This document shows positions 1-7,171 of a stretch of DNA of 28,057 nucleotides, one piece after another; within the stretch, counting starts at the first letter, position 1, and every line of letters starts with the position of its first letter. The position numbers were made by a program, and so were the translations under genes. Origin of the DNA: a virus; the IMG/VR virus record IMGVR_UViG_3300043654_000028, positions 1 to 28,057 of that record; one strand, written 5' to 3'. Below the pieces are notes generated by a model. It ran no database searches and had not been told where the DNA came from. It saw only the letters and a list, made by a program, of their open reading frames with translations.

Positions 1-314
1 AACAGCTGGCGCATTGCTTACGTCAAAATTCAAGAAATGAAATGGCCGGGATTCCCATTGCGCGATGGATCGCCCGAGCCACACCGTGCCCCTGACGCAA
101 ACCCTGTTTGAATCGACGCACCGGCTGCGCAATCTCTTTCGCCCGCTCACTGAATCGAAAGAGCATCAGCAGGCGCGCATGCGCGCGGGTGCCGCCCAGC
201 AAGAACTTGCCGTAGCCAAACTCGCGACGGCCCGAACATCACCTATCCGCTCACACAGCCCCAGGATCGCCGCTACGGGCAGAACTACCCGTTTTGGGTA
301 TCAGAGCAACAGCT
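1..314. repeat. Imperfect tandem duplication of the portal gene start, with internal deletion
   Basis: Bases 1-223 repeat 308-530 with one difference seen (C at 193, T at 500). Bases 224-314 repeat 634-724. The first copy therefore equals the second minus 103 bases (531-633), and its last bases (308-314) are also the first bases of the intact copy. The deletion is not a multiple of three, so the ATG at 65 opens a frame that loses the portal reading after about 53 residues and runs on to 418. No independent gene is visible here. It could be a real broken duplication, a strain-variant chimera, or an assembly artefact at a contig end. Confidence 0.9.
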
Positions 315-368
315 GGCGCATTGCTTACGTCAAAATTCAAGAAATGAAATGGCCGGGATTCCCATTGC

Positions 369-380
369 GCGATGGATCGC
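369..380 (+). promoter_or_regulatory. ANGGAN hairpin at the portal gene start (candidate CsrA site)
   Basis: A GCG stem, ATGGAT hexaloop and CGC stem (3 bp) cover 369-380. The loop matches the CsrA/RsmE consensus ANGGAN. The ATG of the longest portal frame (372) lies inside the loop. Elsewhere in the window this hairpin lies 16-20 nt ahead of the start, so the GTG at 393 fits the pattern as the true start. Confidence 0.5.
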
Positions 381-2198
381 CCGAGCCACACCGTGCCCCT
401 GACGCAAACCCTGTTTGAATCGACGCACCGGCTGCGCAATCTCTTTCGCCCGCTCACTGAATCGAAAGAGCATCAGCAGGCGCGCATGCGCGCGGGTGCT
501 GCCCAGCAAGAACTTGCCGTAGCCAAACTCAACGCCGAGGCGGCCAGCGCCCGCAAGCAAAAGACACTGTACGAATCCGCCGGCACGATGGATTTTTTCT
601 TGTCGGCTTACGTGGACCTCCTCGACCGTTACCGCGACGGCCCGAACATCACCTATCCGCTCACACAGCCCCAGGATCGCCGCTACGGGCAGAACTACCC
701 GTTTTGGGTATCAGAGCAACAGCTATCCCTCGTGCGTGCCCAGGCCCGGCTGATGACGGCGATGAACCCCTACGCGATTGGCTTGCTGACCGGGCTCGCG
801 TCGTTTGTGATCGGCAGCGGGTTCACTTACCGGGCAATGCCGAAGAAAGGCAAAGAGAACGTCGGCGATGGCCTGCTCAGCGACGTGCAAGAGGCCATTG
901 ACGAGTTCGCGGAGCTGAACGACTGGGAGGAGCTTCAGCAGGAGTTGTTTTGGCGCACGCGAGAGGACGGGGAATACTTCCTGCGGTTCTTCGACCAGGT
1001 AGACGGCGGGATTCTCGTGCTTCGCGTGATCGAGCCGGAGCAAATCACGTTGCCCCCAGGGGGGCGGTTTGAGGAATACAGCTTCGGAATCAAGACAGAT
1101 CCCGAAGATGTGATGACGCGCTACAAGTACTTTTCGCACTACAAATCCACCACGACCGCTAGCGGCGACGTGCGGCAGAACGGGTCAGCACTGCATAACG
1201 CGGGTGCTTCGGAGCTGGGGGAGGAGATTGACGCGGACTGCGTCCAGCATATGTACGTCAACACGAAGAAATCGATCAAGCGCGGGCTGACCGATTTCTC
1301 GTTCGGCGTGTTCGATTGCCTGCGCGCCGCTCAAAAGTTGGTCTTCAACTTTGGTGAGGGGGCCGCGATCCAAGCGAGCATTGCCCAGATTCGCCAGTGG
1401 GACAACGCCAGCGCATCGAGCGTCCAGCAAATGGCCGGCGCGAACACGACGTACAGCGTGGCCAATCCGATTACCGGGCAGGCGATCAACTACCAGCAGC
1501 TGGAGCCGGGCCAGATTCTCGACATTCCGCGGCAGTTGCAATACGTGCCCCCGCCGGCCTGGCAGGGCGGTGCCGCCGAATCGTTTATCTCGCTCTTGCA
1601 TGCCGAGTTACGCGGGGCTGGTACCAGGTGGAATGCTCCCGAGTGGTTAGCCACGGCCAGCGGCGCCGACATGGCCGCGTATACGGCGAGTCTGACCGCC
1701 GAGTCACCGTTCGTTAAAACGGCCGCGCGATATCAGCGACTCTACGTGCGGGTGTTTCGTGACGTGGTCAAGCGGGCGGTGGCTACGGCGGCAATGAACG
1801 ACCTGCTGCCCCAGGAAGCCGTCGACCTCGTGGACATTGAATGCACGCCGCCACGTATCGAAATGCGGGATTCCCTTGAGGAGGCTCAGGCCAACCAGAT
1901 TCGTGTTGTCGGCGGCTGGAAGGCCCCGCAACAGGTGTGCGAGGAAGAGGGGCGGCAATGGGACGAAACAAAAGTACTGATCGAGGAATATCATGAGGAC
2001 ATGGGCACCGTGTTGCCGCAATTCGAGCTGCCCAAAGAGGACGGGCCGGATGCTGGAACGGGAGTCAAGAAAATACCCATGAAAGGAGGTGCCGATACAA
2101 ACGGCGATACCTTTCGAGAATCGCTGACTGAAGACTTTGATCCAGCCAAGCATCCCCGCGGCCAGCCCGAAAACAAAGGCGTTACAAGGGGAGCGTGA
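372..2198 (+). CDS. Phage portal protein (lambda-type family)
   Basis: This is the dodecameric head-vertex channel through which DNA is packaged and to which neck proteins attach. The 608-residue length fits lambda-like portals. Visible signs are an N-terminal helical region, a segment starting NPYAIGLLTGLASFVIGSG, a central acidic region, and a C-terminal half with a WNAPEWL segment and an ARYQRLYVRVFRDVVKRA clip/crown-like helix. It is followed directly by small genes and then the Mu-F-like minor head gene, the standard head-module order. The start is uncertain: ATG 372 sits in an ANGGAN hairpin loop, and GTG 393 would give the same spacing as in other hairpin-led genes. An in-frame TGA at 345 excludes an earlier start. 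Confidence 0.87.
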   Translation: MDRPSHTVPLTQTLFESTHRLRNLFRPLTESKEHQQARMRAGAAQQELAVAKLNAEAASARKQKTLYESAGTMDFFLSAYVDLLDRYRDGPNITYPLTQPQDRRYGQNYPFWVSEQQLSLVRAQARLMTAMNPYAIGLLTGLASFVIGSGFTYRAMPKKGKENVGDGLLSDVQEAIDEFAELNDWEELQQELFWRTREDGEYFLRFFDQVDGGILVLRVIEPEQITLPPGGRFEEYSFGIKTDPEDVMTRYKYFSHYKSTTTASGDVRQNGSALHNAGASELGEEIDADCVQHMYVNTKKSIKRGLTDFSFGVFDCLRAAQKLVFNFGEGAAIQASIAQIRQWDNASASSVQQMAGANTTYSVANPITGQAINYQQLEPGQILDIPRQLQYVPPPAWQGGAAESFISLLHAELRGAGTRWNAPEWLATASGADMAAYTASLTAESPFVKTAARYQRLYVRVFRDVVKRAVATAAMNDLLPQEAVDLVDIECTPPRIEMRDSLEEAQANQIRVVGGWKAPQQVCEEEGRQWDETKVLIEEYHEDMGTVLPQFELPKEDGPDAGTGVKKIPMKGGADTNGDTFRESLTEDFDPAKHPRGQPENKGVTRGA

Positions 2199-2201
2199 CG
2201 T

Positions 2202-2330
2202 ATGCCTGACGATGTGCTGCAAGAATTGCGTGAAGAGTTTGAATCCGACCTGGACGCGTACATGAAGGAGTGGACTAAATCTCTCGCCGACAAAATTAGT
2301 GAGGGTGGCGCGGAAGGGGAAAGCGAATGA
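2202..2330 (+). CDS. Small acidic helical protein, 42 aa
   Basis: The ATG at 2202 follows a good Shine-Dalgarno (AAGGGGAG, 2186-2193) and the frame reads 42 codons to TGA 2328-2330. The product starts MPDDVLQELREEF and is charged and probably one amphipathic helix with an acidic C-terminus (GAEGESE). The stop overlaps the next start in ATGA (2327-2330), which indicates translational coupling. No family is recognised. Its position between portal and minor head protein suggests a small head-assembly accessory, but nothing in the sequence proves that. Confidence 0.6.
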   Translation: MPDDVLQELREEFESDLDAYMKEWTKSLADKISEGGAEGESE

Positions 2331-2542
2331 GCACGGACTATTGCATTCACGATTGGAGTTGCGAGCAAACCACTTTCGACAAGGATTGGGTGCGGTATGG
2401 CCTGTTTTCAGCGACCAATCCCAAGGGTGCCAAAATCATAGAGACCCGAAAGGTTTGCCGGCACTGCGGTGAACTAGGCGTCCCCGTTCCCAATCAGTCG
2501 ATGCCAAATCCGTTCTGCCGTATTCAAGCCGTCGAGGAATAA
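2327..2542 (+). CDS. Small CXXC protein, 71 aa
   Basis: It starts with the ATGA overlap at 2327 and ends 3 nt before the minor head gene. Cysteines lie at residues 6, 12, 44, 47 and 64. The core VCRHCG looks like half of a zinc ribbon, with the other ligands possibly C6/C12 or C64. It contains aromatic residues (W10, W21, Y24, F27) and no membrane segment. Function is unknown. It is one of several small CXXC proteins slotted between virion genes in this window. Coupling by overlap makes it a credible gene despite its size. Confidence 0.65.
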   Translation: MSTDYCIHDWSCEQTTFDKDWVRYGLFSATNPKGAKIIETRKVCRHCGELGVPVPNQSMPNPFCRIQAVEE

Positions 2543-2545
2543 CGT

Positions 2546-4765
2546 GTGCCCCACCGCTTCGCACAATCCCGGCTGATCGCACACGTCGGCATCCGGCAAG
2601 TGGAAGTACACTTGCGCGCCGATGCAGTGGCGGCAGCGGTGGACAACGCAATAGCGAAGCTGTGGCGGGAGACCGTGCTTGCGGGCAACCCTCAGGCGTT
2701 TGCCGCTCTTGTCGGCCACGTCGCGAGCAAGATCGACTCCCAGCTTGAGCAAATCGCCACATGGGGTTACCGCACGGCGAAGCAAGCGAAAATGTCCGCG
2801 CTGCCCACGTCGTACCTGCGGTATGTCGCCATGATCCGGGCGCGAGCGTTCTTGCGCCGTGAGCGGGTCACCATCCACGAAGCAGCTGCCGACGATATCG
2901 ACCAGGGCGGCGGGATTGAATTGCTACTAAAAGTGTTCGGGCTCGAAACAGGCAAGTCTGTTGAGCAGCAAAACGGCCACGACTTCATCCGCTCACTCTT
3001 ACAACCCGTGGACCGCCTGGCACCGCTCCGTGAGCCGGCCCGCGCGGAACTATCCGACGAACAGCAGCGGGAGTTATTCGCCAAGCTGCTCTTTCGACCG
3101 CCAACGCAAGCCCGCGTAAACGCCATCGTTTACTCGAATCTCGATGGCGAAAACTGGTCAACGCGCTGGGCTCGCGTGTCCAAACTGGCGGCACCCGAAC
3201 GGCTAGCCGATGTGGTGAGCGCTGGGTATGCCGCCGGAAAATCCCAGCGGCAGATCGCAAAAGACTTGGAGCCGATTGTGGACAACGTTCGGGTATCCGC
3301 CACACGCATAGCCCGCACCGAGGGGCTGCGCGTGGCCCACGCCACACAGATGATCACCGACCAACAGGTGAGCGAGCTGCGAGATGGTTACCAGATCCAC
3401 GCAACGCTCGACCAGAATACGCGGGCGGCACACGCGGCCCGCAACGGATCAATCTGGTACGGGACGCCGAACGTGGACGCGGCCGGCGTGCCGTCGATGC
3501 CGTTGGCCGCTAGGCACACGCTGCACATGACGGCGGCGACGTTGCCAGACGAGCCCAATTGCTTACTTCCCGGAACTCGTGTCCAGGGCGAATTCGTTGC
3601 CGGATTCAAGGCGCAGTATTCGGGGAAGGTTATCGAGTTGCGCTGTGGGAGCGGCGCGACGGTTCGGGTTACTGCTAACCACCCAATAGCGACCTCGCAG
3701 GGATTTGTCCCGGCGTACAGCCTCACGGAAGGCCAGCAGGTTTTGAGCCACGTAGTCTGTGGCAATTTTCTTTCCGACAACGAACGCTATGGCCCATCCG
3801 TGATCGAGAATGTATTTCGTGCGATCAAACAATTTTCTTGGCCCGTTTCCCATACCCCAGCCCGAAACCATTTCTATGGCGATGGCCTCTTTATGAATGG
3901 CCAAGTCGAGATTGTAGTGGCCGACAGGCCATTGCCGTTCGACCTGGATTCCAAGGATGGAGAGGGCGTCCGCGACGATGAATTCAGAGGGGTAAGCGTG
4001 AACACATTTGAGATACCGGGTGCGGGCACGTGCACACTTAACCGCCTCAGAGTCCCTACCGCCGCGTCTGGCTCGCTGGGCAGCATCGGTTTGGGTTTTG
4101 CGAATGGAAGCGGAAGCTTGCGACCATTTTACAGTCTCGGCTTCGGACCGGCTGCGAAGTTTGACGCCAGCCGCTACGATCAGACGAGTGAGACCGCTTC
4201 TCCGACTTCCGCGAGTGACGCCCAATTCGTCGGCAAGCTTCTTGAGCGATTCTCCGGCAAGGTATCGCTTGATTACGTTGTCCAGGTTCGGTGCTTCGAT
4301 TGGTCTGGGCATGTCTACGATCTCCAAGGCGTGGGCGGATGGATTGTAGCAAACAACATCGTCGTAAGCAACTGCCGCTGTGTGCTCGTCCCCGTGCTCA
4401 AGCCGGCCCACTCGATCCTTGCCGACCCCGCCAAAGTGCAAACACTCCGCAACGCGGCGGCGAAGACGATTCCGGACCCCGACGTTTACACGAGCTGGTT
4501 CGCGGCGGCCGACGAACGACGGCGCCGGCTAGCCGTGGGTGCGCGTCGTTATCAAGCGGTTGTCGATCGGGTGGGCGATAATCCCTCATGGTCGCATTTC
4601 GTCAACCCAGACACCGGCGAGTTAATGGGGCTCAAGGATTTGCGGAGCGAAAAGCCACTGGAGCGAGCCCGGCGGACGGCGGCCGTAGACCGGTTGATCG
4701 GTGATCGCCGCGAATTGCTCGCGCAGGTGCGGACGTTCGGTTTTGCCCTACCCCAACCCGTCTAA
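2546..4765 (+). CDS. Minor head protein (Mu gpF / SPP1 gp7-like), interrupted by an intein
   Basis: The GTG start at 2546 follows GAGGA (2534-2538). The 739-residue precursor consists of an N-extein (1-338), an intein (339-609) and a C-extein (610-739). The family assists head morphogenesis and binds portal or DNA. The diagnostic region is TRIARTEGLRVAHA followed by DQNTRAAHAARNG and, after splicing, PDEPN joined to CRCVLVPV. This restores the PNCRC motif typical of the family. The spliced product would be about 468 residues. The intein sits exactly at the N|C junction of that motif, the most conserved point of the protein, as is usual for inteins. The C-extein is helical and Arg-rich. Identification of family and of intein are both strong. 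Confidence 0.9.
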   Translation: MPHRFAQSRLIAHVGIRQVEVHLRADAVAAAVDNAIAKLWRETVLAGNPQAFAALVGHVASKIDSQLEQIATWGYRTAKQAKMSALPTSYLRYVAMIRARAFLRRERVTIHEAAADDIDQGGGIELLLKVFGLETGKSVEQQNGHDFIRSLLQPVDRLAPLREPARAELSDEQQRELFAKLLFRPPTQARVNAIVYSNLDGENWSTRWARVSKLAAPERLADVVSAGYAAGKSQRQIAKDLEPIVDNVRVSATRIARTEGLRVAHATQMITDQQVSELRDGYQIHATLDQNTRAAHAARNGSIWYGTPNVDAAGVPSMPLAARHTLHMTAATLPDEPNCLLPGTRVQGEFVAGFKAQYSGKVIELRCGSGATVRVTANHPIATSQGFVPAYSLTEGQQVLSHVVCGNFLSDNERYGPSVIENVFRAIKQFSWPVSHTPARNHFYGDGLFMNGQVEIVVADRPLPFDLDSKDGEGVRDDEFRGVSVNTFEIPGAGTCTLNRLRVPTAASGSLGSIGLGFANGSGSLRPFYSLGFGPAAKFDASRYDQTSETASPTSASDAQFVGKLLERFSGKVSLDYVVQVRCFDWSGHVYDLQGVGGWIVANNIVVSNCRCVLVPVLKPAHSILADPAKVQTLRNAAAKTIPDPDVYTSWFAAADERRRRLAVGARRYQAVVDRVGDNPSWSHFVNPDTGELMGLKDLRSEKPLERARRTAAVDRLIGDRRELLAQVRTFGFALPQPV
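3560..4372 (+). mobile_element. Intein in the minor head protein, 271 aa
   Basis: Block A is CLLPGTRV at the N-terminus (Cys1 from TGC 3560). Block B is ATVRVTANHPI (T-x-x-H). Block F is VYDLQGVGGWIVANN, ending IVVSN with Cys (TGC 4373) as the +1 residue. The penultimate residue is Ser, not the usual His, so splicing may be slower or use an altered C-terminal mechanism. No LAGLIDADG or HNH motif is visible in the sense linker. Instead, the opposite strand encodes a nuclease-like protein across nearly the whole intein. The sense linker (about 200 residues) has no stop but is rich in Gly, Ser, Phe and Pro, as expected if its sequence is constrained from the other strand. Confidence 0.9.
3563..4312 (-). 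CDS. Putative homing endonuclease antisense to the intein (HTH + Vsr/PD-(D/E)XK-like)
   Basis: This 249-residue frame starts at ATG 4312 (minus strand), 9 nt after a GGAG on the same strand (plus positions 4322-4325). The frame is open further upstream to 4441, but that part lies over the extein. Residues 10-60 form an HTH: KRYLAGESLKKLADELGVTR, then a segment ending GVKLRSRSEAE, as in DNA-binding parts of homing enzymes. Residues 108-180 look Vsr-like: PSEF (E110), GHYNLDLAI (D136), EAIAIEM (E147), then an Arg/Tyr-rich helix and AIAFVVG strand. The stop TAA is made by the second intein codon. Such a gene would cut intein-less alleles to spread the intein. Sense coding here is certain; antisense expression is inferred from motifs and the ribosome-binding site. 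Confidence 0.72.
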   Translation of the reverse strand: MPRPIEAPNLDNVIKRYLAGESLKKLADELGVTRGSRRSGLTRLIVAAGVKLRSRSEAETVKWSQASASIRKTQTDAAQRARRGGRDSEAVKCARARTRYLKCVHAYPSEFIVADALSILGIQVERQWPVGHYNLDLAIHKEAIAIEMVSGWGMGNGPRKLFDRTKYILDHGWAIAFVVGKKIATDYVAQNLLAFREAVRRDKSLRGRYWVVSSNPNRRAAPTAQLDNLPRILRLESGNEFALDTSSGK

Positions 4766-4770
4766 TCCGT

Positions 4771-4813
4771 CACGCCGTCCACAATTCGCACTTTTGCCAT
4801 AACTCCACGCAAA
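4771..4813 (+). promoter_or_regulatory. 43-nt repeated noncoding element, copy A (candidate promoter)
   Basis: It lies in the 111-nt gap between the minor head and protease genes. By eye, 35 of 43 positions match 22997-23039. Identical blocks are CACGCCGTCCAC, CTTTTGCCATA and CACGCAAA, with the same internal spacing. Both copies end 63 nt before an ATG. TTGCCA could be a -35 hexamer, but no good -10 lies at 16-18 nt. Confidence 0.65.
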
Positions 4814-4876
4814 TAATCGGCACCGGACCGCCCCTCACGTCTTGTAGCCGCTGGCTCGCGCGGCATTACTGAGAGT

Positions 4877-6253
4877 ATGGCTACGGCCACTTCACCAAAT
4901 CGGCACGCGCGACATGCAACCAAGGATGGCGTGGGGCGCCATGGACGGCGCCCGCTTAATCGTTCCCGCTTTCGCTATCGACTGCGCATGTGCGAATCGG
5001 TTCACGCTTCGCGCCCTCTCCGCGTGGACCGCGACAAAGGGATCATCTACGGCGTCAAGATTCTCGGCTTTGAAAGCCTAAACAATCGCCGCTATCTCCC
5101 CGAGGCGATGAACGAAGCGATCAGTCTTTACGAGGGAATCGCTGTCAACATCAACCACCCCGAGGTTGAGGGGCGGCTGCCCACGGCCCAGCGCTCGAGC
5201 TACGACCGGTTCGGCCGAATCGTCAATGTCAAGTTCCTGGACGGCGAAGGGCTGTTCGGCGACCTGGAATACCTGAAATCGCATCCGATGGCCGGCATGG
5301 TTACCGAGGCGGCCGAACGCATGCCCGACGCTTTTGGGCTGTCCCACAATGCCCAGGGCGAGGGCGACACGGACAACGCCGGCACGTTCGTTATCCACAA
5401 AATCACAGAGGTCCGCTCCGTGGACGTGGTTGCTGACGCGGCCACTAACCGGAGCCTATCCGAATCAAGGACGGTCATTATGGAAACTGCCGCGCTTACC
5501 AAGCAAGAGAAAATTGACCTCGTGAACGAGCTGACCGAGGCCAAGACCGTGACCGCAAAAGCCGGCAAAAAACTGCTGGCACTGTGCGAGGCGGAAAGCC
5601 AGTACCACGATCACATTTTCAACGCCATGAAGTCGCTGCATGAGGCGGGCATGGACGGCGACGAAACGGCCGCCGACAAGATGAAGGCCTTGTGCAAGTC
5701 GCTCACCGCGGACCACGTGAGCAACACGGGCGAATCGGACAATGATGACAAGGGCGACGAAGGCGGCGGCGGCAACGCCAAGCATAAAGTCGGCCTGGAT
5801 GAGGACGAGGAAGACATCGACCGCGAGCGCGAGGACGACGACAAGTCGCGCACGAAGGGCGGCGACAAGGTCGAGAGCCGCAAGCGGCGATCACGCGATA
5901 ACGAGATCAGCGAAATTCGCGGCGAGCTGCTAAGGCTCAAGCTCGAAAAGAAAGCGCGCGTCGCGTGCGAGGCCAAGGGCATTCCGGCAACCGAGGCCCT
6001 GATCGAATCGTTGACCGACCTGGGCAGCGAAGCGAAGATCAACCGGTATTTGACCCAGCTCGTGGAAATGGGTCTGGGCGGGAATGGCGGCCAGCAACGG
6101 CCCGGCGTTCGTCATGGCCTGGGGGGCTCGAAGCCGCGTAGCCGTTCGCAGGTTATGCCGGTCCCCGAAAGCCGCGGCGGGAACTACGGCGGCATGAATA
6201 TCCCGACCGATCCCAGCAAGCCCGAGGAGCTGGCGAACTTTTTGTTGAACTGA
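4877..6253 (+). CDS. Prohead protease with C-terminal scaffold domain
   Basis: The gene encodes 458 residues; ATG 4877 follows GAG and ATG 4988 (residue 38) is an alternative. Residues about 45-195 are the protease: VDRDKGIIYGVKILG, INHPE (candidate His94), the segment DAFGLSHNAQG (candidate Ser156), then ITEVRSVDVVADAATN, the usual end of prohead serine proteases. Residues 202-458 are scaffold-like: charged and helical, with a Gly/acidic stretch near 285-320 and a basic coiled segment after it. Protease-scaffold fusions shape the capsid shell and digest the core before packaging. Its place directly before decoration and capsid genes fits. The exact peptidase family is not certain. Confidence 0.75.
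   Translation: MATATSPNRHARHATKDGVGRHGRRPLNRSRFRYRLRMCESVHASRPLRVDRDKGIIYGVKILGFESLNNRRYLPEAMNEAISLYEGIAVNINHPEVEGRLPTAQRSSYDRFGRIVNVKFLDGEGLFGDLEYLKSHPMAGMVTEAAERMPDAFGLSHNAQGEGDTDNAGTFVIHKITEVRSVDVVADAATNRSLSESRTVIMETAALTKQEKIDLVNELTEAKTVTAKAGKKLLALCEAESQYHDHIFNAMKSLHEAGMDGDETAADKMKALCKSLTADHVSNTGESDNDDKGDEGGGGNAKHKVGLDEDEEDIDREREDDDKSRTKGGDKVESRKRRSRDNEISEIRGELLRLKLEKKARVACEAKGIPATEALIESLTDLGSEAKINRYLTQLVEMGLGGNGGQQRPGVRHGLGGSKPRSRSQVMPVPESRGGNYGGMNIPTDPSKPEELANFLLN
5480..6253 (+). CDS. Internal in-frame scaffold protein (predicted)
   Basis: ATG 5480 is in frame with the protease and follows AAGGA (5467-5471) by 8 nt. This is a better ribosome-binding site than that of the full gene. It lies precisely after the protease domain ends (residue 202 of the long product). 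Translation from here would give a free scaffold of 257 residues, starting METAALTKQEKIDLVNELTE, as Nu3 is made inside lambda gene C. The separate product is an inference from the site and the domain boundary. Confidence 0.55.
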   Translation: METAALTKQEKIDLVNELTEAKTVTAKAGKKLLALCEAESQYHDHIFNAMKSLHEAGMDGDETAADKMKALCKSLTADHVSNTGESDNDDKGDEGGGGNAKHKVGLDEDEEDIDREREDDDKSRTKGGDKVESRKRRSRDNEISEIRGELLRLKLEKKARVACEAKGIPATEALIESLTDLGSEAKINRYLTQLVEMGLGGNGGQQRPGVRHGLGGSKPRSRSQVMPVPESRGGNYGGMNIPTDPSKPEELANFLLN

Positions 6254-6292
6254 GCGGGGCGGATTACACCGCAACGAATCACGATACTCCGG

Positions 6293-6306
6293 CGCGATGG
6301 ATCGCG
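6293..6306 (+). promoter_or_regulatory. ANGGAN hairpin upstream of the decoration gene
   Basis: A CGCG stem, ATGGAT hexaloop and CGCG stem (4 bp) are followed by a possible G-U pair. The GGA lies 17 nt before the GTG start at 6319. There is no other Shine-Dalgarno in between. Candidate CsrA-family binding site. Confidence 0.65.
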
Positions 6307-6318
6307 TGAGTTATAACC

Positions 6319-7125
6319 GTGAGTGCAAATTTCGGTGGTTTCCGTTTCCAGTACCCGCAAGGCACGCAGTTTGCGCGGTACTTGGCTCCGGCCAGCCTGC
6401 AGATCAGCCAAGGTGACCTGCTTTACTGGACAGGCTCCGTGGCCCAACCCCTGTCGGCCAAAGCGATCCTGGGCACCCAGGTACTCGACCAGGCAGCTAT
6501 CGCCGCCGGCTTGTTTTTGGGCGCGTGCATGAGTGGTCGCATCGCCTCCCAAGCCGGCTCTGTCTGGCCGGCCGACTCCATCGACGTGGTTGCGGACACC
6601 CCCTATCTCGCCGACTGCGCAAGCGCCACGTTCGAAGAAGGCGACCTTGTGGGCGTTGTTCGCAACGTCGGCAACACGGCCTTGCAGGATCAAAACGTCG
6701 TGGGCGTAGTCAACCCCGCACTGGCCATCGGCCGCGTTATTCGTCGCGAGCCGGTTGCGGTAACGTCGGTTCTCATTCAGCTTTTTGGCAAAAACACCTG
6801 GCAGGGCGTGCCCAACAACCAGTCAATGTTCGCCCGCCAGGGCAACGGTGTAACGGCCCTGGCGGATTCCAACGGCGCTGTCGATCACACGATGGGGCCA
6901 ATCCTGACAATGGTTCCCACGGCGGCCCGAAACCAGACACTGCCCGTGGAAGCGCAAAGCAAGGGACTGGGCTTCGAGTTCACGAACAACAGTGCGGGCG
7001 CGTTCGCCGTAACTTTCCAGAGCTCCGCCGCTGGCGCCATCAAGGGCAATGGCGTGGTGCCCCAAAACAAGACGGCCATCCTCTGGTGCGATGGCACCAA
7101 CTGGACTGGCCTGGTCAGCGCGTAA
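6319..7125 (+). CDS. Capsid decoration/cement protein candidate
   Basis: The 268-residue product (GTG start, VSANFGGFRF) sits between scaffold and major capsid genes, the standard place of the head-stabilising protein. The N-terminal half (GDLLYWTGSVAQPL, GDLVGVVRNVG, VVNPALAIGRVIRRE) resembles the beta-rich DUF2190-type cement proteins that bind capsid trimers. The C-terminal 90 residues (TNNSAGAFAVTFQSSAAG, then ILWCDGTNWTGL) form a second beta domain, perhaps surface exposed. The start is chosen because GTG 6319 follows the hairpin at the same distance as in the capsid gene. The family assignment is moderate; the structural role follows mostly from gene order. Confidence 0.6.
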   Translation: MSANFGGFRFQYPQGTQFARYLAPASLQISQGDLLYWTGSVAQPLSAKAILGTQVLDQAAIAAGLFLGACMSGRIASQAGSVWPADSIDVVADTPYLADCASATFEEGDLVGVVRNVGNTALQDQNVVGVVNPALAIGRVIRREPVAVTSVLIQLFGKNTWQGVPNNQSMFARQGNGVTALADSNGAVDHTMGPILTMVPTAARNQTLPVEAQSKGLGFEFTNNSAGAFAVTFQSSAAGAIKGNGVVPQNKTAILWCDGTNWTGLVSA

Positions 7126-7144
7126 GCGACGTACACAATCCTCC

Positions 7145-7160
7145 CGGTGATGGATCACCG
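7145..7160 (+). promoter_or_regulatory. ANGGAN hairpin upstream of the major capsid gene
   Basis: A CGGTG stem, ATGGAT hexaloop and CACCG stem give 5 perfect pairs. The GGA lies 17 nt before ATG 7172, the same spacing as for the decoration gene. Together with 17725-17740, it is the longest stem of the set and precedes the most expressed virion gene. Confidence 0.7.
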
Positions 7161-7171
7161 CGGATGCAACG

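Noticed and set aside
65-418. 117-residue plus-strand frame at the start
   Set aside because: It begins like the portal but is shifted by the 103-nt deletion and reads into the second copy out of frame.
3949-3962. TTCC-AAGGAT-GGAG stem inside the intein
   Set aside because: ANGGAN loop with a weak stem within coding sequence and not near a start; probably chance.
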